From Microbacterium sp. NIBRBAC000506063 (lineage in GTDB: Bacteria > Actinomycetota > Actinomycetes > Actinomycetales > Microbacteriaceae), in contig NZ_CP072876.1 of assembly GCF_017968845.1 (NCBI RefSeq), positions 2,356,001-2,420,000 on the forward strand: DNA of 64,000 nucleotides, read 5' to 3'. A program made the position numbers and the translations under genes. Below the pieces are notes generated by a model. It worked only from the letters and a program-made list of their open reading frames with translations. It was not told where the DNA came from and made no database searches. Positions 48,805 to 57,585 of the stretch are shown piece after piece (the stretch's first letter is position 1; each line of letters begins with the position of its first letter).

Positions 48805-49960
48805 CCGAAGACCTTCTCTCCGACACCCCCTCGCTCGCGCTTGCCGGCCGCCTGCATGCCGATCGTGACCCGCGCGAGGTGCTCGCCCACATCGCGTGGA
48901 GCGTGCTGACCGAGCCCGGCGACGTCGTGGGCGGCACTCTGCGTGCGCATCTCGGCGCGGCGGAGGCGATCGAGGTCGCGCTGTCGGATGCCGGCGTCGG
49001 CGGGGTCTCCGGACGCGCGCTGCACGAAGCCCGCAAGCGGTGGCGTCCGCGTGCGGATGCGGGACTCCTACGGGAGGCCGCGCGATCGGCGCTTCACGCG
49101 CAGGTGGGCGTGCTCCTGCCCGGCGACGCTTCCTGGCCCGATGCTCTCGATGACCTGGGAGAGCATGGGCCGGCGATGCTGTGGGTGCGCGGCGATGCGC
49201 GATCTCTGGCGGGGGCAGGGAGTGCCGTGGCTCTCGTGGGTGCCCGTGCTGCGACACCCTACGGCGAGAACATGGCCCGCGAGCTCTCGGGTGATCTCGC
49301 CCTCACCGGTCACACGATCGTCTCCGGAGGCGCCTATGGGATCGACGGCGCCGCCCATCGGGCCGCGCTCGGGTCGACGGGGACACCGTGGCCTTCCTCG
49401 CCGGCGGTGTCGATCGCGTCTACCCGGCCGGGCACACTCAGCTGCTCTCCGACATCGTCGGGCAGGGCGCGGCCGTGAGCGAGGTGCCGTGCGGTTCGAC
49501 GCCGACGAAGTGGCGTTTCCTCGCCCGCAACAGGCTCATCGGCGCGCTGGGCGCGGCGACGGTCGTCGTCGAGGCGGGATGGCGCAGCGGCTCGTTGAAC
49601 ACGGCTGGGCACGCGGCGGCGCTGGGGCGCCCTCTGGGCGCCGTCCCCGGGCCCGTGACGTCGGCGGCATCCGCCGGCTGCCACCGGCTGCTGCGCGAGT
49701 ACGACGCGCGTTGCATCACCGGCGCGGACGATGTGCGCGAGATGCTCGGCGAATCCGATACGACCGTTCCTGAGAGCCCTGCCTTCGATCACGAGCGCAC
49801 GCGCCTGTGCGATGCGCTGAGCACCCGGACGCCGCGGTCCCCGCACGAGGTCGCCCGTCGATCAGGACTCTCGGTGGAGCGGGTTGAGTCGCTTCTGGGC
49901 ATGCTCGCGCTGGAGGGGGTCGCCCGGCGTCACGAGGACGGCTGGTGCCATGCGGGGTGA
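48801..49960 (+). CDS. dprA: DNA processing protein DprA
   Basis: DprA loads RecA on incoming single-stranded DNA. The Rossmann fold is visible as VALVGARAATPYGENMA, VSGGAYGIDGAAHRAAL and AFLAGGVDRVYPAGH, followed by RNRLIGALGAATVVVEAG; the C-terminal winged helix is LSTRTPRSPHEVARRSGLS. One G is missing at 49380-49383. Corrected length about 386 residues. Together with comM and yraN it is the usual competence-related cluster, which does not by itself prove natural competence. Confidence 0.93.
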
Positions 49961-49973
49961 GGCCGTCGAAGGG

Positions 49974-51017
49974 TCAGCCGATTCGGCGGACCGCGGGCAG
50001 GCGATAGCTGCCGTCGATGAAGGGCGGCCGGGGCAGATAGGCGCGGGTGTTGAGGTAGAAGCGGCCGGCGGGGGCGGGAAGCCAGTTCGATGTATCGGCC
50101 GGCGGGTCGTGCTGGATGTGGATAGTCAGCGACCCGTCGTCGCCGTAGTCGCCCATCGGAGGGATGTCCAGCCACCCGTCGACCGTCTCGCCGAGGCTGT
50201 TGCCCGGGCTTCGATCTCCGTGTGCGCAGCAGCGACGCCCCCTTCGATCGCCGCGGCGACGTCGGGCGGGAATCGTGTGAGATCGAAGTCCCGGTGGGGG
50301 CCGACGCCGATCGCGGCCAGATCTCGGAGAATGCCGTCCTCGTGGAGAGCGGGCGTATGGAACGCAAGGAGGACGTTGAGCAGACCCAGCAGATCCGGGG
50401 AGCCGTACAGCGCGGGGGTGAAAGGCGGGAAGTCCACAACGGGCGCCGGTGCCGGCGCCTCGGTGCCGAGGTGGGCGCTCAGTGGTGCGAGGACCAGCGC
50501 CTCCTGGACCGCGACGACGCCGTCGAGATCCTCAGCGCCGCTGATGGCCGTGCGCGTCGCCAGCGCGACGAAGTCGCTGCGCGACACGATGATCCGGGCG
50601 AAGTCACCATCCGGCAGGGGCCCGCAAAAACGCGGGCCCACCAGCAACGCCCGGCATCCCTCCGTCCCCGTCGTCCGAGTCCCCAGGTACGCGAAGTTGT
50701 CGGTGCTCATGTCGACGAGCTGCATCGTGAAGTACCTGGAGCCCGTGGGAGGGATGTCGATCACGAGCGGCTCAGTGCGCAGGTCGGCGAAGGCCGTGGA
50801 GTAGAGCGTGTCGTTGTTCGCGTTGACGATGAGGTCGTAGTCGGCGTCGAAGAGCTCGCGGCCGTGAAGGAAGCGGTTGAACCCCGAGAACTGCGGCGAC
50901 TGCGTCGCAATGCTCATGCCGAAGAGCGCCCGGTAGTTCTGGACGATCGCGAAGCCGTAGGTGTACGCGCGACGGGCGAGCGCGCGCCGCGTCCGGTGTC
51001 AGCTGATGCCGCGTCAT
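49974..51017 (-). CDS. DUF1254/DUF1214-type protein (frame broken)
   Basis: About 348 residues if repaired. The DUF1254 part has NYRALFGMSIATQ, LVNANNDTLYSTAFADLRTE-type sequence (VNANNDTLYSTAFADL) and FTMQLVDMSTDNFAYLG; the end LPAPAGRFYLNTRAYLP is typical of the DUF1214 part. Function unknown. One base is missing at 50203-50208. A second break near 50981-50987 in a CGCGCGC stretch needs two lost bases or one gained, unlike every other break, and is needed to connect MTRHQLTPDAARA to the rest. No start codon exists in the downstream frame before 50917. Confidence 0.65.
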
Positions 51018-51098
51018 CGTCTCTCCGCTCTGAGGCTCTCGATGCCGTTTGGCGCCATCCTCCCACCGCGAGGGCCGCCGCAGGAAGGGCCGATCGGC

Positions 51099-51755
51099 TC
51101 AGACGAGGCGGTAGCCGACGCCGCGGACGGTCTCGATGCGGTCGGAGCCGATCTTCTGCCGCAGGTAGCCGATGTAGACGTCGGCGACGTTGGATCCGGG
51201 GTCGAAGTCGTAGCCCCACACCCGGCTCAGCAGCTGTTCTCGGCTGAGCACCTGACCGGCGTGCCTGATGAGCTCCTCCGCGAGGGCGAACTCCCTGGCC
51301 GACAGCTCCACCGCGTGATCGCCCACGCGGGCCTTGCGGCTGCGGATGTCCAGATGCAGATCGCCGTGCGAGAGCTCCGGCGCGGCCGCGGGTTCGTCAC
51401 GCCGCATCCGGATTCGGATGCGGGCGAGCAGCTCGTCGAAGCGGAAGGGCTTGCCGAGATAGTCGTCGGCGCCGCCCTCGAGCCCGGTGATCGTGTCATG
51501 CAGCTCGACGCGCGCCGTCAGCATGATGACCGGCAGTCGGGAACCGGAGCCGCGCAGCTGCTCGAGCACATGGAAACCGTCGAAACCGGGGAGGTTGACG
51601 TCGAGGATCATGAGATCGAACTCATCCGTCTGGGCAAGAGCGAGTGCATCCGGACCGGTCGCGGCGACACGCGTGGCGAACCCGGCGGCGCGCAGCCCTT
51701 TCTCGATGAATCCGGAGATGCGCGGCTCGTCATCGGCGATGAGGATCGACGGCAT
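51099..51755 (-). CDS. OmpR family response regulator
   Basis: A 218-residue two-domain regulator. The receiver shows the acidic pair ADDE (residues 7-10), phospho-acceptor Asp52 in DLMILDVNLPG and the lysine in YLGKPFRFDELL. The C-terminal winged helix has VELSAREFALAEELIRHAG, VLSREQLLSRVWGYDFDPGS and VRGVGYRLV. Intact. It follows the sensor kinase by three bases in the same operon and most likely binds CCTAAGA-N4-TCTCA. Confidence 0.94.
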   Translation of the reverse strand: MPSILIADDEPRISGFIEKGLRAAGFATRVAATGPDALALAQTDEFDLMILDVNLPGFDGFHVLEQLRGSGSRLPVIMLTARVELHDTITGLEGGADDYLGKPFRFDELLARIRIRMRRDEPAAAPELSHGDLHLDIRSRKARVGDHAVELSAREFALAEELIRHAGQVLSREQLLSRVWGYDFDPGSNVADVYIGYLRQKIGSDRIETVRGVGYRLV

Positions 51756-51758
51756 GAC

Positions 51759-53276
51759 TCACTCCTCCTTGCTTTCCGCGGGCGTCGGCATCGGGGCAGC
51801 GGTGGTCGAGGAGGGATCACGACATCCGCCGGCAGGGCGGTCACCCCTCGCGGCACGCGGATGACGAAGCGTGCGCCACCGCCGGGAGCATCCTCGACGG
51901 AGATCCGACCGCCGTGGGCGCGCGCGATCACCTGGGCGATGTTCAGACCGAGACCGCTGCCCGTAGGACCGTCCGCCGTCGTGCCGCGATGGAAGCGCTC
52001 GAAGACCAGGGCTTTGTCGGCATCCGGCACTCCGGGTCCGAAGTCACGTACCCAGAGCAGCAGCGACTCGCCGTCGACATCGCTTCCGATCTCCAGCCGG
52101 CCACCCCCGTGGGTCACCGCGTTCTGCGCCAGCTGCAGCATCGCCTGCGTGATCCGGGAAGCGTCGAGCGAGGCGACGACATGCGCGGTCGCGCCGCGGA
52201 CGACCTCGCTGCCGACGATCCCCTCCGCCTTGCGAGTGATCTGCTCGAGGAGGTCGGCGGCATCGATAGGCAGCCGCTGCACCGGCGTCGGTCCGTGCAG
52301 CGCGGCGGCCGCGGCGAGGTCCTGTACGAGTCGGTCCATCCGATCCAGCTCGTCGATGGCGAGGAGCTGCGTCTCGCGGGCGTCGTCGGCGTCGGCCGGG
52401 TCCATCACCTCCAGGTGCCCGCGCACGATCGTGATCGGCGTCTTGAGTTCGTGCCCGACGTCGCTGAGCAGCGTTCGCTGAGAGTCCAGGGCATCGTCGA
52501 GGCGATCGAGCATGTCGTTCATGGTCTCGGAGAGGTCGGCCACGTCGTCATTGCCGACGACCGGCAGTCTTTCGCCGAGCGACTGGCCCGTGATGCGTTC
52601 CGCGGTCTCCCGTATCTGACGCAGCGGCCGCAGGAGCCGGGTGGCGACGATCGTCCCGGTCGCGGCGATCACGAGCAGGGTGAGCGCGGAGGCGATGAGG
52701 AAGGCGCGCCCGGCCGCGTTGATCTCCGCAAGCTCCGCCCGCACGTCGTAGACCATCACGAAGGTCACCTCGGCGGGGTCGGGGAGCCCTCGATCTGAAT
52801 GGGGGCGGCCAGATATCGCCAGACGGCGTCGTCGGTGGCGTACGTTCCGATGATGGGCGCGACGGGGGTGCGCTGGTCGAGCTGGCTCTGGACGGCCTGG
52901 GCGAACACGCCCTCCCTCTCGAGATCGACGTCCAGCCGCACGCCGGGGCCCGGATGATGCTTCCTTCGGCCATGCCCATGGCTCCGGTGTTGTCGTCGGG
53001 GCTCATCCGCTGCACGACGGCGGAGAGCGCGTCAGTGCTGCTGGGCCAGGCGCCCCCGTCGGGATTGCCCTCGACCACCAGGAAGCGCGCGGAATCCAGG
53101 TTCGCGCGAAGCCGCACGTCGATCTGCTCGAGGATCCGCTGGCGTTCGACGAGGTAGACCGAGACGCCCACCGCCACCAGTCCGAGGGCGGCGACGAGCG
53201 TGATCACCGCGACGATGCGAGTGCGCACCGAGATGGTCAGGCGACGCCGACGCGCGGTATCCGGAGAGCTGGTCAC
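51759..53276 (-). CDS. Sensor histidine kinase
   Basis: About 506 residues after repair of three lost bases (51813-51815, 52781-52784, 52945-52948). Order: first membrane helix (IVAVITLVAALGLVAVGVSV), an extracytoplasmic domain of about 150 residues, second helix (FLIASALTLLVIAATGTIVA), HAMP linker (RLLRPLRQIRETAERIT), phospho-acceptor box LSDVGHELKTPITIVRGHLE, and ATPase motifs QNAVTHGG, RDFGPGVPDADK and GSGLGLNIAQ. GTG 53276 follows GATACT by six bases. The sensed signal is unknown; three box copies nearby point to its regulon. Confidence 0.9.
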
Positions 53277-53282
53277 GTCTCC

Positions 53283-53331
53283 AGTATCGTCGTGCCGTCG
53301 CGCGCGGCGCCTCAACCTAAGAGACATCTCA
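53283..53331 (-). promoter_or_regulatory. Kinase-operon promoter with response-regulator box
   Basis: Read on the minus strand, GATACT (53288 to 53283) is six bases before the GTG of the kinase. Upstream at 53316-53331 (plus strand) is CCTAAGAGACATCTCA, matching CCTAAGA-N4-TCTCA. The box also lies 35 bases before the divergent phosphotransferase gene. Confidence 0.6.
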
Positions 53332-53366
53332 TGCCGTGGGGCGGCGCGGCGTGATGCAATCGAGGG

Positions 53367-54510
53367 ATGGAAGGCTCCGAACTGCCCGCAGAGGCGACGC
53401 TGCTCGCCGAAGCTCTGGACGTCTCGCCCGCGCAACTCGCGATGCACTCGCGCGAGCCCCTCGGCGACGGCTCGGTCGTCGGCATCGACGTCCGCGCTCC
53501 GGGGAGGAGGCGGACCTTCTCTATTTCGTCGACACCTCGGGACTGCGCGTGCGCGTGGAGACGGGGATGCTGCGGGGCACCCCGGAGAGCCCGGAGGCGC
53601 GCATCTGGCTGCATCCGGCCGACCCGCATCTTCCGGCGCTGGCGCCGGTGGCCTTCGATCACGCGGCGGAGTCGCTCCTGGCGCGACTCGGCCTGACCGC
53701 GCAGGAGGCTCCGGCCTTCGTCGCGTACCGGCCCGGTCGACGGGGCGTTCTGCGGGTGCGGACGGATGCCGGAACGGTCTGGCTGAAGGTCGTGCGTCCC
53801 TCCCGCATCGAACGCACGGTCGAGGCGCATGCGGCGCTGGCGGCCGCCGGTGTGCCCGGCCCCGCAGTCCTCGGGTGGTCGGCAGAGGGTCTCATCGTGC
53901 TCGAGACGGCCAGCGGAACGCCGGCCACCGACGTCGAGTGGCGGGCGGGGGCGCTGCTCGACGAGGTCGACCGTCTCCGTGCCCGGATCCGTGGGGCATC
54001 GCTTCCGCGCCCGGTGCGCGGGGTCGCGGTGCGGCAGGACTGGTACGAGCGGCTCGCGTCCGGACTCCCCGGTGCCGTCGGGTTGAGCGATCGCATCCGC
54101 GCGGTCATGCCGGCACCCGATGCCGAGGTCGTCGCGGTGCACGGGGACCTGCATTTCGGTCAGCTCTTTCTCGCGGAGGACGGCACGATCAGCGCGGTCA
54201 TCGACGCGGACACGGCCGGCACCGGGCTGCCCGCCGAAGACGCCGCGGCGTTCATCGCCCACGCGATCGCCAGCGCGCTGCTCACCTCCCAGCCGAACGA
54301 CGCGCGCGTCTGGGCCCTCGCCGACGCCGCGCAGACGCGGTGGGACGAGGAGCCGGGGGTGCGGGCGCTGACGGCGACGCACCTCGTCGGTCACGCGATC
54401 GGAGCCTCGGACGCCGGCGATCCGGTTCGCGCGCAGACGCTGCTCGGTGTCGCCCGCACCGTGCTGGACGGCGGGCTCCCTCGCAGGGGCGCGTCGTCAC
54501 GGATTCCTAA
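53367..54510 (+). CDS. APH-like phosphotransferase family protein
   Basis: About 381 residues after two repairs (53501-53504 and near 54483). The C-terminal half has the kinase-like motifs VVAVHGDLHFGQLFL (catalytic loop) and SAVIDADTAGTGLP (metal-binding Asp), as in the aminoglycoside/maltokinase superfamily; the N-terminal half contains VWLKVVRPSRIERTVEAHAAL. Substrate unknown. Repairing the second break ends the protein at 54508-54510 (end GRVVTDS); uncorrected it runs to 54544 over the next regulatory box. Divergent from the sensor kinase. Confidence 0.72.
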
Positions 54511-54521
54511 GAATGCTCTCA
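54506..54521 (+). promoter_or_regulatory. Response-regulator box upstream of secreted protein 1
   Basis: CCTAAGAATGCTCTCA fits CCTAAGA-N4-TCTCA and is followed eight bases later by TTTGGATTGCTCTTAG, also conserved upstream of the paralog. CTTAGC around 54540 may be the -10 region. Confidence 0.6.
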
Positions 54522-54599
54522 TGAACTCTTTGGATTGCTCTTAGCAGCGGCGGAGAGGATGAGAGCATCCCGAACGATCACCAGCACCAGGAGGACGCC

Positions 54600-55067
54600 A
54601 TGGACAGGAAGAAGTGGGTCGCGTACGGCATCACCGGTGTCGTGGGTCTCGGTGTGATCGCCGGCGGCGCGACCGCAGCGGCGAGCAGCATGAGCCTGCA
54701 CACGCAGGACGGCACGGTCGTCCCCGGAGGGGCGATCACGGATCGGAAGTCGGTGATCGACGGCACGAACGTGCAGCTGCGCGACACGGGCTCCTCCATC
54801 AGCGTCGTGACCGCGCCGACCACGCAGTCGGCAGTCTCGAAGCAGTCGGCGGTGACAAAGGTCTCGGCGCCGAGCGCCAAGTCGGTCGCCAGCGCCGCCT
54901 CCGCTCCCGCGGTCTCGAAGAAGTCCACGGTCTCGACGCCCAAGTCCACCACCACGAAGAGCACGAAGAAGAAGCAGAACAGCGCCTCCTCGTACAGCGC
55001 CCCCTCACGTCCGAGCCCGCCCTCCGCCCCCAGCGCCGACTCGGCCGCATCCGCGGGATCCGACTGA
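54600..55067 (+). CDS. Secreted low-complexity protein, paralog 1 (155 aa)
   Basis: Starts MDRKKWVAYGITGVVGLGVI, a signal-like segment ending near GGATAAASS. A short conserved part follows (TQDGTVVPGG, VQLRDTGSSISVVTAP), and the rest is Ser/Ala/Lys/Pro-rich (QSAVSKQSAVTK, SYSAPSRPSPPSAPSADSAA). Ribosome site AGGAGG. No known domain. It has a near-identical neighbour with the same promoter box and terminator core. Function unknown; an exported cell-envelope protein is likely. Confidence 0.75.
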   Translation: MDRKKWVAYGITGVVGLGVIAGGATAAASSMSLHTQDGTVVPGGAITDRKSVIDGTNVQLRDTGSSISVVTAPTTQSAVSKQSAVTKVSAPSAKSVASAASAPAVSKKSTVSTPKSTTTKSTKKKQNSASSYSAPSRPSPPSAPSADSAASAGSD

Positions 55068-55092
55068 TCCCCACAGATTGGTACCGCGCAGC

Positions 55093-55119
55093 GAAGGCCC
55101 CGATCCCCTCGGGGCCTTC
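55093..55119 (+). terminator. Terminator of paralog 1
   Basis: Stem GAAGGCCCCGA (55093-55103) and TCGGGGCCTTC (55109-55119) with a five-base loop. The core is the same as in the terminator at 55736-55767. Confidence 0.7.
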
Positions 55120-55153
55120 GTCGTGTTCGCATGGCGCGGAACCGGGTCGGATG

Positions 55154-55169
55154 CCTAAGAACGCTCTCA
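55154..55169 (+). promoter_or_regulatory. Response-regulator box upstream of secreted protein 2
   Basis: CCTAAGAACGCTCTCA fits the same pattern as 54506-54521 and is followed at the same distance by TTTGGATTGGCCTTAG. Confidence 0.6.
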
Positions 55170-55239
55170 CCGGCTCTTTGGATTGGCCTTAGCCGCGGCC
55201 GGAAGCATGGAGATATTCCCAGTCAAGCAGGAGGACATC

Positions 55240-55713
55240 ATGGACAAGAAGAAGTGGATCGCATACGGCATCACCGGCGTCGTGGGGCTCGGTGTGGTGG
55301 CAGGCGGTGCCACCGCGGCGGCGAGCAGCATGGACCTGCGCACGCAGGACGGCACGGTCGTCCCCGGGAGCACGATCACGAACGGCAAGTCGGTGATCGA
55401 CGGCACCACGGTGCAGCTGCGCGACACGGGCTCGTCGATCAGCGTCGTGACTGCGCCGACCGCGCAGTCGGCGGTGTCGGCGGTGTCGAGGCAGTCGGCG
55501 CCGAGCGCCAGGTCGGTCGCCAGCGCGGCCTCGGCTCCTGCCGTGTCGAAGAAGTCGAGCGACAGCTCGAAGAAGGCGACGGCGACGAAGAAGAAGCAGT
55601 ACAGCGCCCCGTCGTACAGCGCTCCCTCCTACAGCGCGCCCTCGCGCCCGAGCCCGGCCTCCGCTCCGAGCGCCGACTCCCCGGACTCGGTCGCGTCCGC
55701 GTGGTCCGACTGA
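55240..55713 (+). CDS. Secreted low-complexity protein, paralog 2 (157 aa)
   Basis: Starts MDKKKWIAYGITGVVGLGVV; the first 80 residues are about as similar to paralog 1 as recent duplicates (same TQDGTVVPG and VQLRDTGSSISVVTAP). The tail has lengthened SYSAPSYSAPSYSAPSRPSP repeats and ends VASAWSD. GCAGGAGG is the ribosome site. Intact, no known domain. The whole unit, box to terminator, is duplicated. Confidence 0.75.
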   Translation: MDKKKWIAYGITGVVGLGVVAGGATAAASSMDLRTQDGTVVPGSTITNGKSVIDGTTVQLRDTGSSISVVTAPTAQSAVSAVSRQSAPSARSVASAASAPAVSKKSSDSSKKATATKKKQYSAPSYSAPSYSAPSRPSPASAPSADSPDSVASAWSD

Positions 55714-55735
55714 CCCGACGGCAGCAGACCGCACC

Positions 55736-55767
55736 CCGAAGGCCCCGGCACATGTCGGGGCCTTCGG
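55736..55767 (+). terminator. Terminator of paralog 2
   Basis: Perfect 12-bp stem CCGAAGGCCCCG (55736-55747) and CGGGGCCTTCGG (55756-55767) with an eight-base loop. Confidence 0.75.
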
Positions 55768-55830
55768 CCTGCCCGGGGAATCCCGGCGAGGCATCCACAC
55801 GGACGCCGCATCGGGCGAGAAGCTGGTGAC

Positions 55831-56732
55831 ATGCGGATCTCGGCGGCGGCAGAGGCGTTCACGACGCACCTGGAGCGGGTGCGCCGGCTCTCGCCCGCCA
55901 CGGTGCGGGCGTATCGATCGGATCTGCGCGATCTCGCCGACGCTCTCGACGACCCTCGCCTCGATGCCGTCGACCTCGAGGGTCTTCGCACCTGGCTCTG
56001 GCGTGCGACGCAGCGCGGGGATGCCAAGGCGACTCTGGCGAGACGGGCGGCCGCGGCGCGGTCCTTCTTCTCCTGGGCGAAGGACGAGGGCATGGTGGGC
56101 GCCGATCCCAGCCTCCGGCTGGTGACGCCCAAGCGCGGACGCAGCCTCCCCGCAGTCGTCTCGCGCGATGCGATGAGCGGACTTCTGGACGAGCGGAAGC
56201 GGGCGGCATCCGAGGGGGATCCGGTCGCGCTGCGCGACCACGCGGTGCTGGAGCTGCTGTACGGGGCCGGAATGCGCGTCTCCGAGCTGTGCGGCCTCGC
56301 GATCGACGACATCGATCTGGATCGGGCGACCGCGCGGGTGATGGGCAAGGGGTCGAAGGAGCGTGTCGTTCCCTTCGGAATTCCCGCCCGGGACGCGGTC
56401 GCCGCCTACCTGGTGCGGGCCCGTCCGGCGCTGGCAGCGCGCAGCGAGCTGTCGACCTCGGCGCTGTTCCTGGGGTGCGAGGGGGCGGTCTCGGGTCGAG
56501 GGTCGTCTACGACCTGGTCGCCCGTGCGCTCGGCCCGGTCGTCGGCAGTGCGACGGTCGGGCCGCACACTCTTCGGCACACGGCCGCGACGCACCTGCTC
56601 GACGGCCAGGCGGATCTGCGTGCGGTCCAGGAGATCCTCGGGCACGCGAGTCTGGGCACGACCCAGATCTACACGCATGTGTCGGCCGAGCGTCTCACCA
56701 CGACGTACAAGCTCGCCCACCCGCGTGCCTGA
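55831..56732 (+). CDS. xerC: Tyrosine recombinase XerC
   Basis: Resolves chromosome dimers at dif with XerD. The N-terminal SAM-like domain ([20 protein letters not shown]) is followed by the catalytic residues in [14 protein letters not shown] (Arg), [11 protein letters not shown] (Lys), [14 protein letters not shown] (His, Arg) and [15 protein letters not shown] (His, Tyr). One G is missing at 56472-56475. Corrected 300 residues, normal. Its position in the dprA-rpsB interval marks it as the housekeeping XerC rather than an integrase. Confidence 0.92.
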
Positions 56733-56737
56733 GCACC

Positions 56738-57288
56738 TCAGGGGAGCGGAGCGCAGCAGGGCAGCAGCACCGCGCGGGGCACACCCCCGAACAGGAGCAT
56801 CGGGTTGATGTAGGCACCGTGCCAGCGCACGCCCAGATGCAGGGCTCCGGATGCCGTGTGCCCGCCGGTCGCGAGCATGCCGACGATCGCGCCCGCCTCG
56901 ACGGCGTCACCGGGTTCGAGATCGGAGTCGACGGGCTCGAGGGTGGTCACGAGACCGCCGGCGTGCGCGATCGTCAGGAGCGGGCGGTCGACGACGACAC
57001 CGCGGAAGGCGACCGTGCCGGGCGCGGGGAGCGCACGGGTATGCCGATCGCGGCGGCGACGTCGATGCCCCGATGTCCCGCCGACCAGGCGTGCTCGGGC
57101 GCGCGGAACGGCTCGAGCAGGACCCGGGCGCCTTCGACCGGCCAGGTCCACTCGTCGCTCGGCGGCGAGAGAGCGTCGGATGCCGTGGGCGACCGCTCCG
57201 CGGCCTGCGAGACGGTCGGCGCCGACGCGAGCAGCAGGCCGCACAGCACCGCACCGGCGAGCAGACGGACGGTCAGAGGCGTGCGCAT
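56738..57288 (-). CDS. Secreted M23-like peptidase domain protein (degenerate active site)
   Basis: About 183 residues after repair of one base at 57026-57029. A signal peptide (LLAGAVLCGLLLASAPTVSQ) is followed by the M23 core WTWPVEGARVLLEPF, the metal motif GHRGIDVAAAIGIPV (H-x3-D) and SGALHLGVRWHGAYINP. Where active LytM-type enzymes have H-L-H, this one has A-L-H, so the catalytic His of the HxH pair is replaced while the zinc-ligand His remains. It may be a non-catalytic regulator of wall hydrolases. Divergent from rpsB. Confidence 0.8.
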
Positions 57289-57397
57289 CTCCGCACTCTC
57301 GCAGGTCTCGTTCGCCGGAAGCGTCGCCGGTGCGCGCTCGGGAACAACTTCCGGCATCCGCCCCGCTGTGCAGAAGAGGTCGCGGGCCGGATCCTGT

Positions 57398-57585
57398 TAC
57401 ACTGGAGGTCGCACCTCGGAAACGGGGTGACTACGCGTGCCCACAGCGACTTCGGTCGTGGCCACGGCACTCCCACCGGTCCCGCTCGGAAGAGCGGGCG
57501 GGGGTGTGCGCCGGGCACCAGGATTGCCGGCATCCGCCGGTAGCAAACCGAGTTGGCGCACAGCGCCGAGAAAAGGAGAACGGCC
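57398..57585 (+). promoter_or_regulatory. rpsB promoter and long leader
   Basis: A -10 box TACACT (57398-57403) is followed by about 175 leader bases before rpsB. The leader contains a tight hairpin, CCCGCTC-GGAA-GAGCGGG, around 57479-57496. No ORF is supported. Leaders of this length before rpsB often serve feedback control by S2; that is not demonstrated here. Confidence 0.45.

Noticed and set aside
47279..49960. comM and dprA as proof of natural competence
   Set aside because: These genes are widely conserved in bacteria not known to be competent, and no uptake machinery lies in the window.
55831..56732. The tyrosine recombinase as integrase of a genomic island
   Set aside because: Length, N-terminal domain and position before rpsB fit the housekeeping XerC, and no attachment-site repeat was found.
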